Below are positions 1-6,514 of a stretch of DNA of 7,724 nt, one piece after another; the stretch's first letter is position 1; the number at the start of each line of letters is the position of its first letter. Origin of the DNA: Candidatus Brocadiia bacterium (GTDB taxonomy: Bacteria; Planctomycetota; PUPC01; DSUN01); the NCBI GenBank assembly GCA_016782825.1, contig JADHXT010000160.1, positions 1 to 7,724 on the forward strand, written 5' to 3'. The position numbers were made by a program, and so were the translations under genes. The notes under the pieces are model-generated. The model did not search any database. It had not been told where the DNA came from and was given only the letters and a program-made list of their open reading frames with translations.

Positions 1-1
1 C

Positions 2-664
2 GGCCTGCCCGCACTCGCCCTCCCGCCCGCCCAGCCGCTCGGGCGGGACGACCACACGCTGCTCTATCTGCCCTTCGATGAGCAGGCGACCCCGGATGGC
101 TTTTTCGTGACCGGCGAAGTCGGCCTCTCGGACGCCGGCGCCGGGCGGTTCGGCCAGTCCCTCGTGCTCGGTCCGGGATCCTACGTCGCCGGTCCCAGGA
201 GCAAGTACCTGGCGTCTCCAGAGGGCACTCTGGAGTTATGGGTGAGGCCGCAATGGCCCGGCAACGACGGCGCCGGTCACGCTTTCGTCAGCGTGCCGGG
301 ATGGAACGGGATGTGGCTCGGGAAGGACCAGTACGGGCACATCTCCTTCAGCTTCGCGGTCAATTGGGGCACGGTGGCCCGGGCCTGGGCCGATGGCTAC
401 GCGAACGCTTGGCAACCGGGGGTCTGGCGCCACGTCGCGGCCTGTTGGGACGAGTCCTTGATGCAGGTGTTCGTCGATGGGAAGCTCGTGGCATGCACCC
501 AGAGCTTCACCCTCCCCCCGATGTTGGGGCCTGAGCTGAAGCTGGGTGACGCGATGATGGAGTTGGACGACTTGCGGATCTCCGACGTGGTCCGATACCG
601 CCTCCCCGTTCCGCAGCCTGCCGCGCCCGGCTCACGCGGCGGCACGCTCCCGCGCAGCGATTGA
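2..664 (+). CDS. Secreted LamG/concanavalin-A-like domain protein (5' partial, possibly N-terminal part of a broken gene)
   Basis: The frame is open from the left edge to TGA at 662-664, giving 220 visible residues, so the true start lies upstream. The first visible residues (GLPALALPPAQP) look like the end of a signal peptide, so probably only 10-20 residues are missing. What follows fits one Laminin_G_3/concanavalin-A-like beta sandwich: LLYLPFDE near residue 20, GTLELWVRP near 75, WRHVAACWD near 143, VFVDGKLVA just after, and LDDLRISDVVRY near 190. These domains usually bind carbohydrate or serve as accessory modules in secreted enzymes; no catalytic residues are visible. After DVVRY comes a Pro/Arg/Gly-rich tail and the stop. 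The next frame (+1) stays open across the stop and runs into a hydrolase fragment, so this may be the surviving 5' half of a LamG-hydrolase gene. The domain call is firm; whether the gene is functional is not. Confidence 0.75.
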   Translation, partial: GLPALALPPAQPLGRDDHTLLYLPFDEQATPDGFFVTGEVGLSDAGAGRFGQSLVLGPGSYVAGPRSKYLASPEGTLELWVRPQWPGNDGAGHAFVSVPGWNGMWLGKDQYGHISFSFAVNWGTVARAWADGYANAWQPGVWRHVAACWDESLMQVFVDGKLVACTQSFTLPPMLGPELKLGDAMMELDDLRISDVVRYRLPVPQPAAPGSRGGTLPRSD

Positions 665-734
665 GCCACACTCATCATTGGGGCCAACTGAGTCGCGGGC
701 GCAAGGCTCCCAGCCCCGCAGGTCAGGGCCCCGC

Positions 735-953
735 GAGATGCAGGCCCTGGGCGCCAATGTCGTCCGGGTGCATCTGCAGTTCGACAGGTTCATGGGCACC
801 CCTGAGTCACCGGACTCCGCAGCCCTTCGCCGGCTGGCCATACTCATCGAACTGACGGAGGGGACCGGCCTCCGTCTGGACCTGACGGGTCTGCGTTGCT
901 ATCACAAAGCTGACGTGCCGGGCTGGCGCGACAAGCTCCGAGAGGGCGAGCGT
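735..953 (+). pseudogene. Relic of a TIM-barrel (GH5/cellulase-like) glycoside hydrolase
   Basis: Frame 3 reads EMQALGANVVRVHLQF, then an amphipathic stretch containing ALRRLAILIELTEGTG, then LRLDLTGLRCYHKADVPGW and RDKLREGER. This follows the early beta-alpha repeats of GH5-like barrels, where a 'LGANVVRVHLQ' strand is followed by a helix and a 'LYLDLTGLGCY..PGWYD' strand. Similarity stops abruptly near 953; the next codons are low-complexity and out of character, and no other frame resumes the barrel. The first barrel strand and the whole catalytic part are absent, so this cannot be an active enzyme. A TTG at 678 could start a 121-residue product ending at 1043, but its ends do not resemble protein. 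The same frame is open upstream through the stop of the LamG gene, so one indel at about 590-660 would join the two. Assignment to GH5 rather than another barrel family is from pattern memory. Confidence 0.5.
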
Positions 954-1554
954 TCGCCAAAACGCCTGTCCTCGACCTCAAGAGCGGATAGAGCAGTCAG
1001 GCGAACCGAGGCCGGCAAAGCGCACGCCTGCGGGGCTGCTTGACAGGAAGTGGCTCGATGATTACTGCCTCAATGGCGGTCGAGGGTGCGTGCGCAAGAA
1101 GCGTTTCGAGCGCCGTCAGCAGCCGCGGTGACGGACAGCCTGGACCAGCGACCTGGCACTGTCGAGCGCGATGACCAGACAATGCTGGGCATCTTCCAGC
1201 ACCCGCCGGCCCGACACCATCCTCTCCACGCCCGCGAGGCCGGCGGTTGTCCGGGGCTCAAGGGTTGGCGCTTCCGAGCAGGTACAGAGTCGCACGACCT
1301 GCGCATCATGGCATGTGGCCGAGGCCGATGCCAGAGAGATGTTCCGCTCCAATTCCATTTCGGGCGGACAGTGGAGGTGGCCTCCCCCCAAATGGCAGTG
1401 CCACCTGCAGCCCCATAGATTCGGCCCGCGTTCTTCACCCGGTCTTGGTACCACGTGGAGTGTGATTTCTCAGCCAGCCCGGGCCATGGCAGGCCGGTGA
1501 GGGCCAGAGGAAGAAACGGTCGGGAGAGCTCCTGCCGGGAGCTACCGAAACAGG
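954..1554. other. Gene-poor stretch upstream of the GH2 operon
   Basis: About 600 bp, within an 890-bp gap between the LamG gene and the GH2 gene, with no open frame that has both a credible start and protein-like content throughout. It contains the possible regulator relic on - and, on +, a start-less frame ending at TGA 1129-1131 with a cysteine motif. The last 110 bp (1442-1554) must contain the leader of the GH2 operon and possibly its promoter, but I see no convincing -35/-10 pair, operator or attenuator. The 8-bp palindrome at 1451-1458 (CCACGTGG) is the only symmetrical site there and is too short to call an operator. Confidence 0.5.
1084..1441 (-). pseudogene. Possible decayed AraC-family regulator (cupin sensor part only)
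   Basis: Reading the - strand from 1441 downwards, protein-like segments appear in successive frames: RVKNAGRIYG in one frame, then HLHCPPEMELERNIS with HDAQVVRLC (about 1379-1285), RVLEDAQHCLVIALDSARSL and VQAV (about 1200-1131), then in a third frame RLLTALETLLAHAP (1125-1084). The order resembles the cupin sensor domain of AraC-type sugar regulators: an H.H.PE.EL metal-pocket-like strand, a '.VVRL..G' turn, a '..D...WIVVF...LV' strand and a linker helix. No continuous frame carries all of it, and no helix-turn-helix domain follows, so any gene here is dead. The match rests on weak motif order across frame changes, and GC-rich DNA can produce such readings by chance. If real, it marks a former regulator transcribed away from the GH2 operon. 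Confidence 0.28.
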
Positions 1555-4464
1555 ATGGGGGCATTAGGAGGCATGCTGTTGCTGCCACTTACAGCCTGTT
1601 TGCTCTCACCGAGCGCTCATGCAGCCAGAGCAAGACAAGAGCTGTCCCTCGACGGGGCGTGGGAGATAGTGTTCGACCACGAGACCCAGGGGCGTGGACT
1701 CGGGTGGGCCAGAACGGAGACGTTCCCGCACGATCTGGCGAGAGAGATTAGTGTCCCGAGTTGCTGGGAGTTGACCGAGAAGGACTATGAAGGCGTGGCC
1801 TTCTACCATCGCACGTTCAATACGCCGGCCGAGTGGGATCGGAAGGTCATCCGGCTTCACTTCGATGCGGTGAACTTCCTCTCTGAGGTCTGGCTGAACG
1901 ACACGGCTGTTGGCACCCACGAGGGCGGTTTCGGGCCATTCGAGTTCCGCGTCGACGACCTGCTGGAGCCTGGCGGCGAGAACACCCTCACCCTGCGTGT
2001 GGCCGGGCCGATTCTGCTACAGGACAAGGAGACCGAGGGCGTTGGACGGATGGAGACTCCGCAGTGGCGAGGGGCTATCACCGGAGGCATCTGGCAGCCG
2101 GTCAGGCTTATCGCGACCGGCGCGGTCTACGTAAGGGACGTCTTCATTGAGCCCAAGATCGCCGACAACACCGCCACGTTCCACGTGGAGCTGGCCCACA
2201 CGGGAGACCACCCCACGACGGCCCGCGTTGAGATAGCCATTGGCTCCGCCGACGCGCGCGTCGCAAGCATCAGTGAGCCGATCGACCTGCAGCCGGGAGC
2301 GAACCGGCAAAGCCATGCGCTGAGCATCCCAGACGCTGGGTACTGGTCACCGGACGATCCCCACCTGTACCGCGCCGAAGTCAACGTGACGTGCGGCGAC
2401 ACCACTTCCGACCAGTGGACCGCGCGATTCGGGATGCGTGAGTTCACCATTCGCGACAAGCGATTCACTCTCAACGGCGCCCCCATGTACCTGAAGGCCA
2501 CCTTCTTCGAGGGGCTGTATCCCGTGGGACTGGCCTACCCCGACAGCCGCGAGATGGCCGTCCGCGAGATCCAGTTGGCGAAGAACGCCGGTTTCAACAT
2601 GATCCGGCCCTGGCGCAAGCCGCCGCCGCCGATGTGGCTCGATCTCTGTGACGAGATGGGCATGCTGACAGTGGGCAGCCTGGCCGTGGAGTGCATGGAC
2701 TTCCCCGTGGAATCCGCACGCTTGCCGGGCTGGGTCGAGAATGAGGTGCGGGAGAGCATCCTGCGCGACCGAAACCGGACCTGCGTGGTGCAGTGGGAGC
2801 TCTTCAACGAACTGAAACGGCCGGTGCTCATCCGGATGCTTGGCCCCATGTCCATCCTTGCCCGCGAGCTGGATCCCACGCGCCTGATCCTGGACGAATC
2901 GGGCGGGTGGGCTCAGGGAGCGAACAGCTATCTGCCCTACGAATCCGAACCCACCAAATTCAACGATGTCCACGCCTACCCCGGGCCGCAGATCAACGAG
3001 GCGACCTACGACAAGTTGCTGCATACCGGCGGCAAGACCCATGAGGAGATGCGGGCAATGGGATTGCGGGGCCGATTGCCCGGCAAGAACGTGGTCCCGG
3101 AGCTGATGACTCTCTTCTCCGAGTTGGGCTACGGCAGCCTGCCCGATCTGGAGGCGAGCAACCAGCGCTTTGCCGAAGTCGGCAATCCCATCGCGCCGCC
3201 CACAATCTACCATCGCCGCCTCGCCGATCAGCACACGCAGGCGTTGAGGGAGAGCGGCGTCGACACCGTCTACCCCAGCGTGAAGTCCTTCTGCCTGGCT
3301 CAGCAGCAGATTCACGGTCTGGCGAACAAGCGCATGATCGAGGCCGTCCGCTGCAACCCCGACGTCAAGGGCTACTGCGTTCACGCCCTGACGGGGGGCG
3401 ATTGGGTCATCGGCGCTGGGCTGCTCGACCTGTTCCGCAACCCCAAGACCTACGCCTACGAGGGCACGAAGGCTGCCAACCAACCGCGCATCCTCCCGAT
3501 CCGCGTTCGTCCACGCAATGTCTACGCCGAGGACGGCGCCACCATCGAGATCACGGGTGTAAACGAAGGGGATGTCGTCAGCGGGGACTTGAAGGTGGAT
3601 GTGGTTGCGGAGAGCGGCGCCGTCGTGTTCACGAAGACGGTCCAGATCGATCTGGCCTCAGGCATCGCACCGCTGTTCAGCGAGAAACTCGACACCAAGG
3701 CGCTTGAGGGCACCCACACGGTGAGGGCCGAGATCGTCGACGGCGATGGCACCCGGGTCGCCGAGAACGAGTACGAATTCGACGCCTTCACGGCCGAGCA
3801 ACTGGCCGTTCCTGAAGAACGCATTGCGGTGCTCGACCCGGGCAACGCGCTGAAGCCCTTCCTGGAGACGACGGGGATCGCCTTCGAGGAATTCAGCACC
3901 GCGACGGATCGCTCGCTTCCCGTGTTCGTCTCACGGACTGAGGCGAATACGCCGGAAGAGAGAGACGCCTTCGCAGCACTCGAGGAGTTCATCAAGGCGG
4001 GAGGCACAGCGGTATACCTCCATGCTGCCGGGCGACAGACCCCGTGGGGCAACCCGCAAGACGCCTCGCGGTTGCTCCCCACCGACCTGCGTGTGAAGCA
4101 GGCGGTCGGCTTGTGGACCGGCATCTCGCACGTTGTGCGCGATCATCCCGTGTTTGACGGTCTACCCGTAGACTGCATGATGGGTCCTGTCTACGAGAAC
4201 GTCTGGGCTGAAGGCACGCTGCTGGACGTGGATGGCGAGACCATCGTCGGCGTCATCGGCTATGACTACTGCCCCGACTTCGGCCTCGAGAAGCGCCACT
4301 ACTACGGCCCAGGCGATACATGGTGGGGGAGCGATCTGGCCATCGTGCCCATCGGCGAGGGGCGATGTATCGTCTCGCAACTTCGCCTGGTCGAGAACCT
4401 CGGCAGTGATCCCGTTGCCGACAAGATTCTCTACAACCTCATCGACGCCGCCTCCGGCCACTGA
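1555..4464 (+). CDS. Exported glycoside hydrolase family 2 protein (beta-galactosidase/glucuronidase/mannosidase type)
   Basis: 969 residues. The N-terminus MGALGGMLLLPLTAC carries a hydrophobic core; cleavage could be signal peptidase I after SAHA (about residue 22) or lipoprotein type at LTAC (Cys15). Domains in order: GH2 jelly-roll sugar-binding domain (about 30-190; LSLDGAWEI, VPSCWE, RGAITGGIW), Ig-like domain (195-290), TIM barrel (295-640), second Ig-like region (650-755), and an alpha/beta amidotransferase-like domain (755-969) lacking the nucleophilic Cys (KAGGTAVYLH, 814-823). The probable acid/base is Glu419 in WELFNEL; the probable nucleophile is Glu523 in LFSELGYGSLPD. The enzyme should hydrolyse a beta-linked glycoside outside the cytoplasm by the retaining mechanism; the sugar cannot be read from sequence. 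The start is uncertain: GGGAG lies 13 nt before ATG 1555, while AGGAGG at 1566-1571 lies 1 nt before ATG 1573 and 7 nt before TTG 1579. First gene of a likely three-gene operon. Confidence 0.9.
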   Translation: MGALGGMLLLPLTACLLSPSAHAARARQELSLDGAWEIVFDHETQGRGLGWARTETFPHDLAREISVPSCWELTEKDYEGVAFYHRTFNTPAEWDRKVIRLHFDAVNFLSEVWLNDTAVGTHEGGFGPFEFRVDDLLEPGGENTLTLRVAGPILLQDKETEGVGRMETPQWRGAITGGIWQPVRLIATGAVYVRDVFIEPKIADNTATFHVELAHTGDHPTTARVEIAIGSADARVASISEPIDLQPGANRQSHALSIPDAGYWSPDDPHLYRAEVNVTCGDTTSDQWTARFGMREFTIRDKRFTLNGAPMYLKATFFEGLYPVGLAYPDSREMAVREIQLAKNAGFNMIRPWRKPPPPMWLDLCDEMGMLTVGSLAVECMDFPVESARLPGWVENEVRESILRDRNRTCVVQWELFNELKRPVLIRMLGPMSILARELDPTRLILDESGGWAQGANSYLPYESEPTKFNDVHAYPGPQINEATYDKLLHTGGKTHEEMRAMGLRGRLPGKNVVPELMTLFSELGYGSLPDLEASNQRFAEVGNPIAPPTIYHRRLADQHTQALRESGVDTVYPSVKSFCLAQQQIHGLANKRMIEAVRCNPDVKGYCVHALTGGDWVIGAGLLDLFRNPKTYAYEGTKAANQPRILPIRVRPRNVYAEDGATIEITGVNEGDVVSGDLKVDVVAESGAVVFTKTVQIDLASGIAPLFSEKLDTKALEGTHTVRAEIVDGDGTRVAENEYEFDAFTAEQLAVPEERIAVLDPGNALKPFLETTGIAFEEFSTATDRSLPVFVSRTEANTPEERDAFAALEEFIKAGGTAVYLHAAGRQTPWGNPQDASRLLPTDLRVKQAVGLWTGISHVVRDHPVFDGLPVDCMMGPVYENVWAEGTLLDVDGETIVGVIGYDYCPDFGLEKRHYYGPGDTWWGSDLAIVPIGEGRCIVSQLRLVENLGSDPVADKILYNLIDAASGH

Positions 4465-4497
4465 CCCGGAGCGCGGCATGGGCGATGGGTAACTCGC

Positions 4498-4512
4498 GGA
4501 AGGGGGAAGAGG
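4498..4512 (+). promoter_or_regulatory. Ribosome binding site of the 646-residue protein gene
   Basis: An almost pure purine tract (GGAAGGGGGAAGAGG) ends 3 nt before ATG 4516. Its GGGGGA/GGAAG portion sits at usual Shine-Dalgarno distance, which supports 4516 as the start. It lies in the 51-bp gap after the GH2 gene, and no terminator-like hairpin with a T-run is visible in that gap, consistent with read-through. Confidence 0.5.
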
Positions 4513-4515
4513 CAG

Positions 4516-6456
4516 ATGCGGGCGTCGGGCACCGGAATGCTGCTGCTGGCCGCGCTACTGGGCGCCCACTCAGCGCCTGGAGTCGCGCAGGATGAGGCGC
4601 GCCAGGGCGAGCGGCTTCGCGCCATCCTGGGCGACTACCATCGTCTGCCCATTGAGAATCCGTGGCATGAGGGCACGATCTCCATCAGGGACGGACCGCA
4701 GAGGCTCCTTCTGCAGTGGACGAACAAGGCCGGGGTCTCGTGGGACCTCACACCCGACCTCGAGAAGGGCGTTCTTCTCACCGGGGCGAGCAACCCTTAC
4801 TACGAGACCGGCGCGCGGGAGTTCGAGTTAGATGTACGGGACGGCGAAGTCGTCGGCTTCTGGTTCAACAACGAGCACTACGTTCGGGAGGGCGCGGAAG
4901 TGGTACACCAACTCGCGGACGGACTGCACACGTATATCATCGCCTCGCTCCAGGAAGCGCCGGCGGAGTTTGGCTACGGAGTGAGCTTCTACACTCGCGT
5001 CTGGCCGCTGCTGGAGGCCCCGCTGGCGGGTTTCCAGATCGGGCTGCCGTCGACATGGATCATCCCCGAGAATCGCACGTTCATGGAGCCGCTCTGCCCT
5101 CCCGGTACGGTCGCCAGGGACAACTGGGACGAGCGCGGCCCGTACTACCGGGACGTATTCCAGACGATTGAGGGAGGACCGGGCTTCTGGGTCTCCACGC
5201 AGTTCCCCTCCGCCATCCCCAAGTACCGCATCAATGGAGTACCGAGCGGCTACAACTTCCAGGTCTCCTCACCCGGTGGGTGGGGCTTCGGCGACATCGC
5301 GCCAATGAGCGACGATCAGGTTGGGATCGCTCAGCTCAGCAACCGGGTCGTCATCCCTCCCGACGGCCTCACCTTCACCGGCCCGCTCGACGACACGTTC
5401 CTCGGGTATGCGTGGATGGCGCTGCCCCTGACACGGCCCAAGCCCACCCTCGTAGGCCCGACCGGCGACCAGAGCTGGACGCTCTTCCTGGCCACGAACA
5501 CATTCCACGGCCCGGTGGCGTTCTTCGTGCCGGAGACCTGGAGCCGTCTGTCGCGCACCTATCCAACCATCGACGGGCGGGGCCTCGATTCCCGGCCCGG
5601 CGTGATGGGGGGAGGAGGGATGGAGGTCGCGGCCGTGCCGCAGTTCAGAGCCAAGGACGCGGAAGGGCGTACCTACTCGAGGATCCCCAGGCTGGTCTTC
5701 CCCGTCGACGACGACGGACGGACGATCCTCCTTCAGGACGTGACCCTCTACTCCAAGGAGACCTTGCACCAGAGCGTGGCGTCCTGGGTTGACGGCGGCG
5801 ACATCCCCAAGGGCACCATCGGCGAGACTGGTGCGTACCACCCGCCGCTTACGACCGGGCCGCCCACCTATCGCCAGGCGGGCCAGCCGATCTCCGGCGT
5901 CGAACGTGTCGTCGAGCCGGAGATATTGGTCGATGGAGACTCCCAGGCGTTCGCCCTCCGCTGGGTGGACCCAAAGGACCAGGGCGTGTTCCCCGAGTAC
6001 TTCCGTGAGGGGGATGATGCGATGGTGCCTGTGTCGGCGGCGGATGTGCCGGCGGAGACCGATCTCGCCTCGCAACGCTTCCGGCCGGCGGCCAACGATG
6101 GGAGGTCTTACTCGTCCCCCGACGCTCCGGGCACTCGGTGGACCACGCCCGGCCCCGCACGGGGACCGTTCACGGCAGTCTTGGAGGATGGCTCTGAGAT
6201 AACGTACTCGTGGTATCGCTTCGCCGACCAGCCGTCGCTGCAGACACAAGGGTGGACCCAGGAGGAGAAGGAGCGGGTTCAGGCGCTGGTGGAAGCGATG
6301 CACAGGGACTGGCCGGCCGACAGGCATTGCCTACCTCCACCCACTCACGGGTCCTTGGTGGAGATCGACGGGGCTCTATTGCTCACCCCTCCCGAGGGCC
6401 TGGAGGTCGGCTACGTGCCGATCGTGACGTCACAGCGTGGGGAAACCGAGGAGTAG
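4516..6456 (+). CDS. Secreted protein of unknown function with beta-rich N-terminal domain
   Basis: 646 residues. A signal peptide is clear: MRASGTG, a Leu/Ala core, and a likely cut after GVA (residue 24). Residues 38-125 look like a compact beta domain with the signature YHRLPIENPWHEG, LQWTNKAGVSWDL, SNPYYETGAREF and FNNEHYVRE. I recall similar segments as lipocalin-like or accessory regions in secreted Planctomycetes-type proteins, but cannot name a family. The remaining 520 residues are rich in Gly, Pro and aromatics, with no membrane segments and no recognisable catalytic motif (FQIGLPSTWIIPENRTFMEP near 176, YAWMALPLTRPKP near 297, DQSWTLFLATNTFHGP near 319), which suggests beta-sandwich or propeller structure. 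Only two cysteines are present, near residues 194 and 606. It starts 51 bp after the GH2 gene and is followed 58 bp later by another exported protein, so a shared glycan-related role is plausible. Function is not assigned. Confidence 0.85.
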   Translation: MRASGTGMLLLAALLGAHSAPGVAQDEARQGERLRAILGDYHRLPIENPWHEGTISIRDGPQRLLLQWTNKAGVSWDLTPDLEKGVLLTGASNPYYETGAREFELDVRDGEVVGFWFNNEHYVREGAEVVHQLADGLHTYIIASLQEAPAEFGYGVSFYTRVWPLLEAPLAGFQIGLPSTWIIPENRTFMEPLCPPGTVARDNWDERGPYYRDVFQTIEGGPGFWVSTQFPSAIPKYRINGVPSGYNFQVSSPGGWGFGDIAPMSDDQVGIAQLSNRVVIPPDGLTFTGPLDDTFLGYAWMALPLTRPKPTLVGPTGDQSWTLFLATNTFHGPVAFFVPETWSRLSRTYPTIDGRGLDSRPGVMGGGGMEVAAVPQFRAKDAEGRTYSRIPRLVFPVDDDGRTILLQDVTLYSKETLHQSVASWVDGGDIPKGTIGETGAYHPPLTTGPPTYRQAGQPISGVERVVEPEILVDGDSQAFALRWVDPKDQGVFPEYFREGDDAMVPVSAADVPAETDLASQRFRPAANDGRSYSSPDAPGTRWTTPGPARGPFTAVLEDGSEITYSWYRFADQPSLQTQGWTQEEKERVQALVEAMHRDWPADRHCLPPPTHGSLVEIDGALLLTPPEGLEVGYVPIVTSQRGETEE

Positions 6457-6479
6457 ACGCGCGCCGTCACTCCCACGCC

Positions 6480-6508
6480 TTGACACCAGACCTCTCTGGT
6501 GGGATGCT
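6480..6508 (+). promoter_or_regulatory. Possible weak internal promoter before the lipoprotein gene
   Basis: A perfect TTGACA (6480-6485) is followed after 17 nt by GATGCT (6503-6508), which keeps only the A2, T3 and T6 positions of TATAAT. Transcription from it would start at or just before ATG 6515, giving a near-leaderless mRNA. The poor -10 box and the short 58-bp gap make read-through from the GH2 gene at least as likely. It rests on the sigma-70 consensus only, and the host phylum is unknown. Confidence 0.2.
6484..6501 (+). repeat. Inverted repeat (7-bp stem, 4-nt loop) before the lipoprotein start
   Basis: CACCAGA (6484-6490), CCTC loop, TCTGGTG (6495-6501): a perfect 7-bp hairpin. 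No T-run follows, so it is not a typical intrinsic terminator. The right arm overlaps GGTGGGA (6498-6504), the only Shine-Dalgarno-like sequence before ATG 6515, so folding could mask that site; alternatively the DNA palindrome could be an operator. A role is inferred only from its position. Confidence 0.4.
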
Positions 6509-6514
6509 CTCTGC

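Noticed and set aside
854..876. Perfect 8-bp inverted repeat GACGGAGG / CCTCCGTC with 7-nt spacer
   Set aside because: It lies inside the hydrolase relic coding for a normal LTEGTGLRLDL segment and has no T-run; a coding coincidence is more likely than a terminator.
1040..1067. TTGACA at 1040-1045 as a promoter -35 box
   Set aside because: No acceptable -10 box at 15-18 nt spacing (TACTGC or TTACTG) and no intact gene immediately downstream.
1451..1458. CCACGTGG palindrome upstream of the GH2 gene
   Set aside because: Symmetry does not extend beyond 8 bp, and CCACGTGG also occurs inside the GH2 coding sequence near 2178, so it carries little weight.
1070..1588. 172-codon - strand open frame across the gap
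   Set aside because: Composition is Trp/Arg/Ser/Pro-rich and it overlaps the GH2 start; only the short RVKNAGRIYG piece might belong to a relic.
2347..3483. Long - strand open frame (378 codons) antisense to the GH2 gene
   Set aside because: It lies wholly within a gene with a strong domain match; its protein is low in recognisable motifs and mirrors codon bias of GC-rich coding DNA.
4478..4492. Tiny frame ATG-GGC-GAT-GGG-TAA in the gap after the GH2 gene
   Set aside because: Four codons with no ribosome binding site; nothing suggests a leader peptide.
5269..6327. Long - strand open frame (352 codons) antisense to the 646-residue protein
   Set aside because: Arg/Gly/Pro-rich shadow frame with no motif, signal or start context; the + strand frame has a clear signal peptide.
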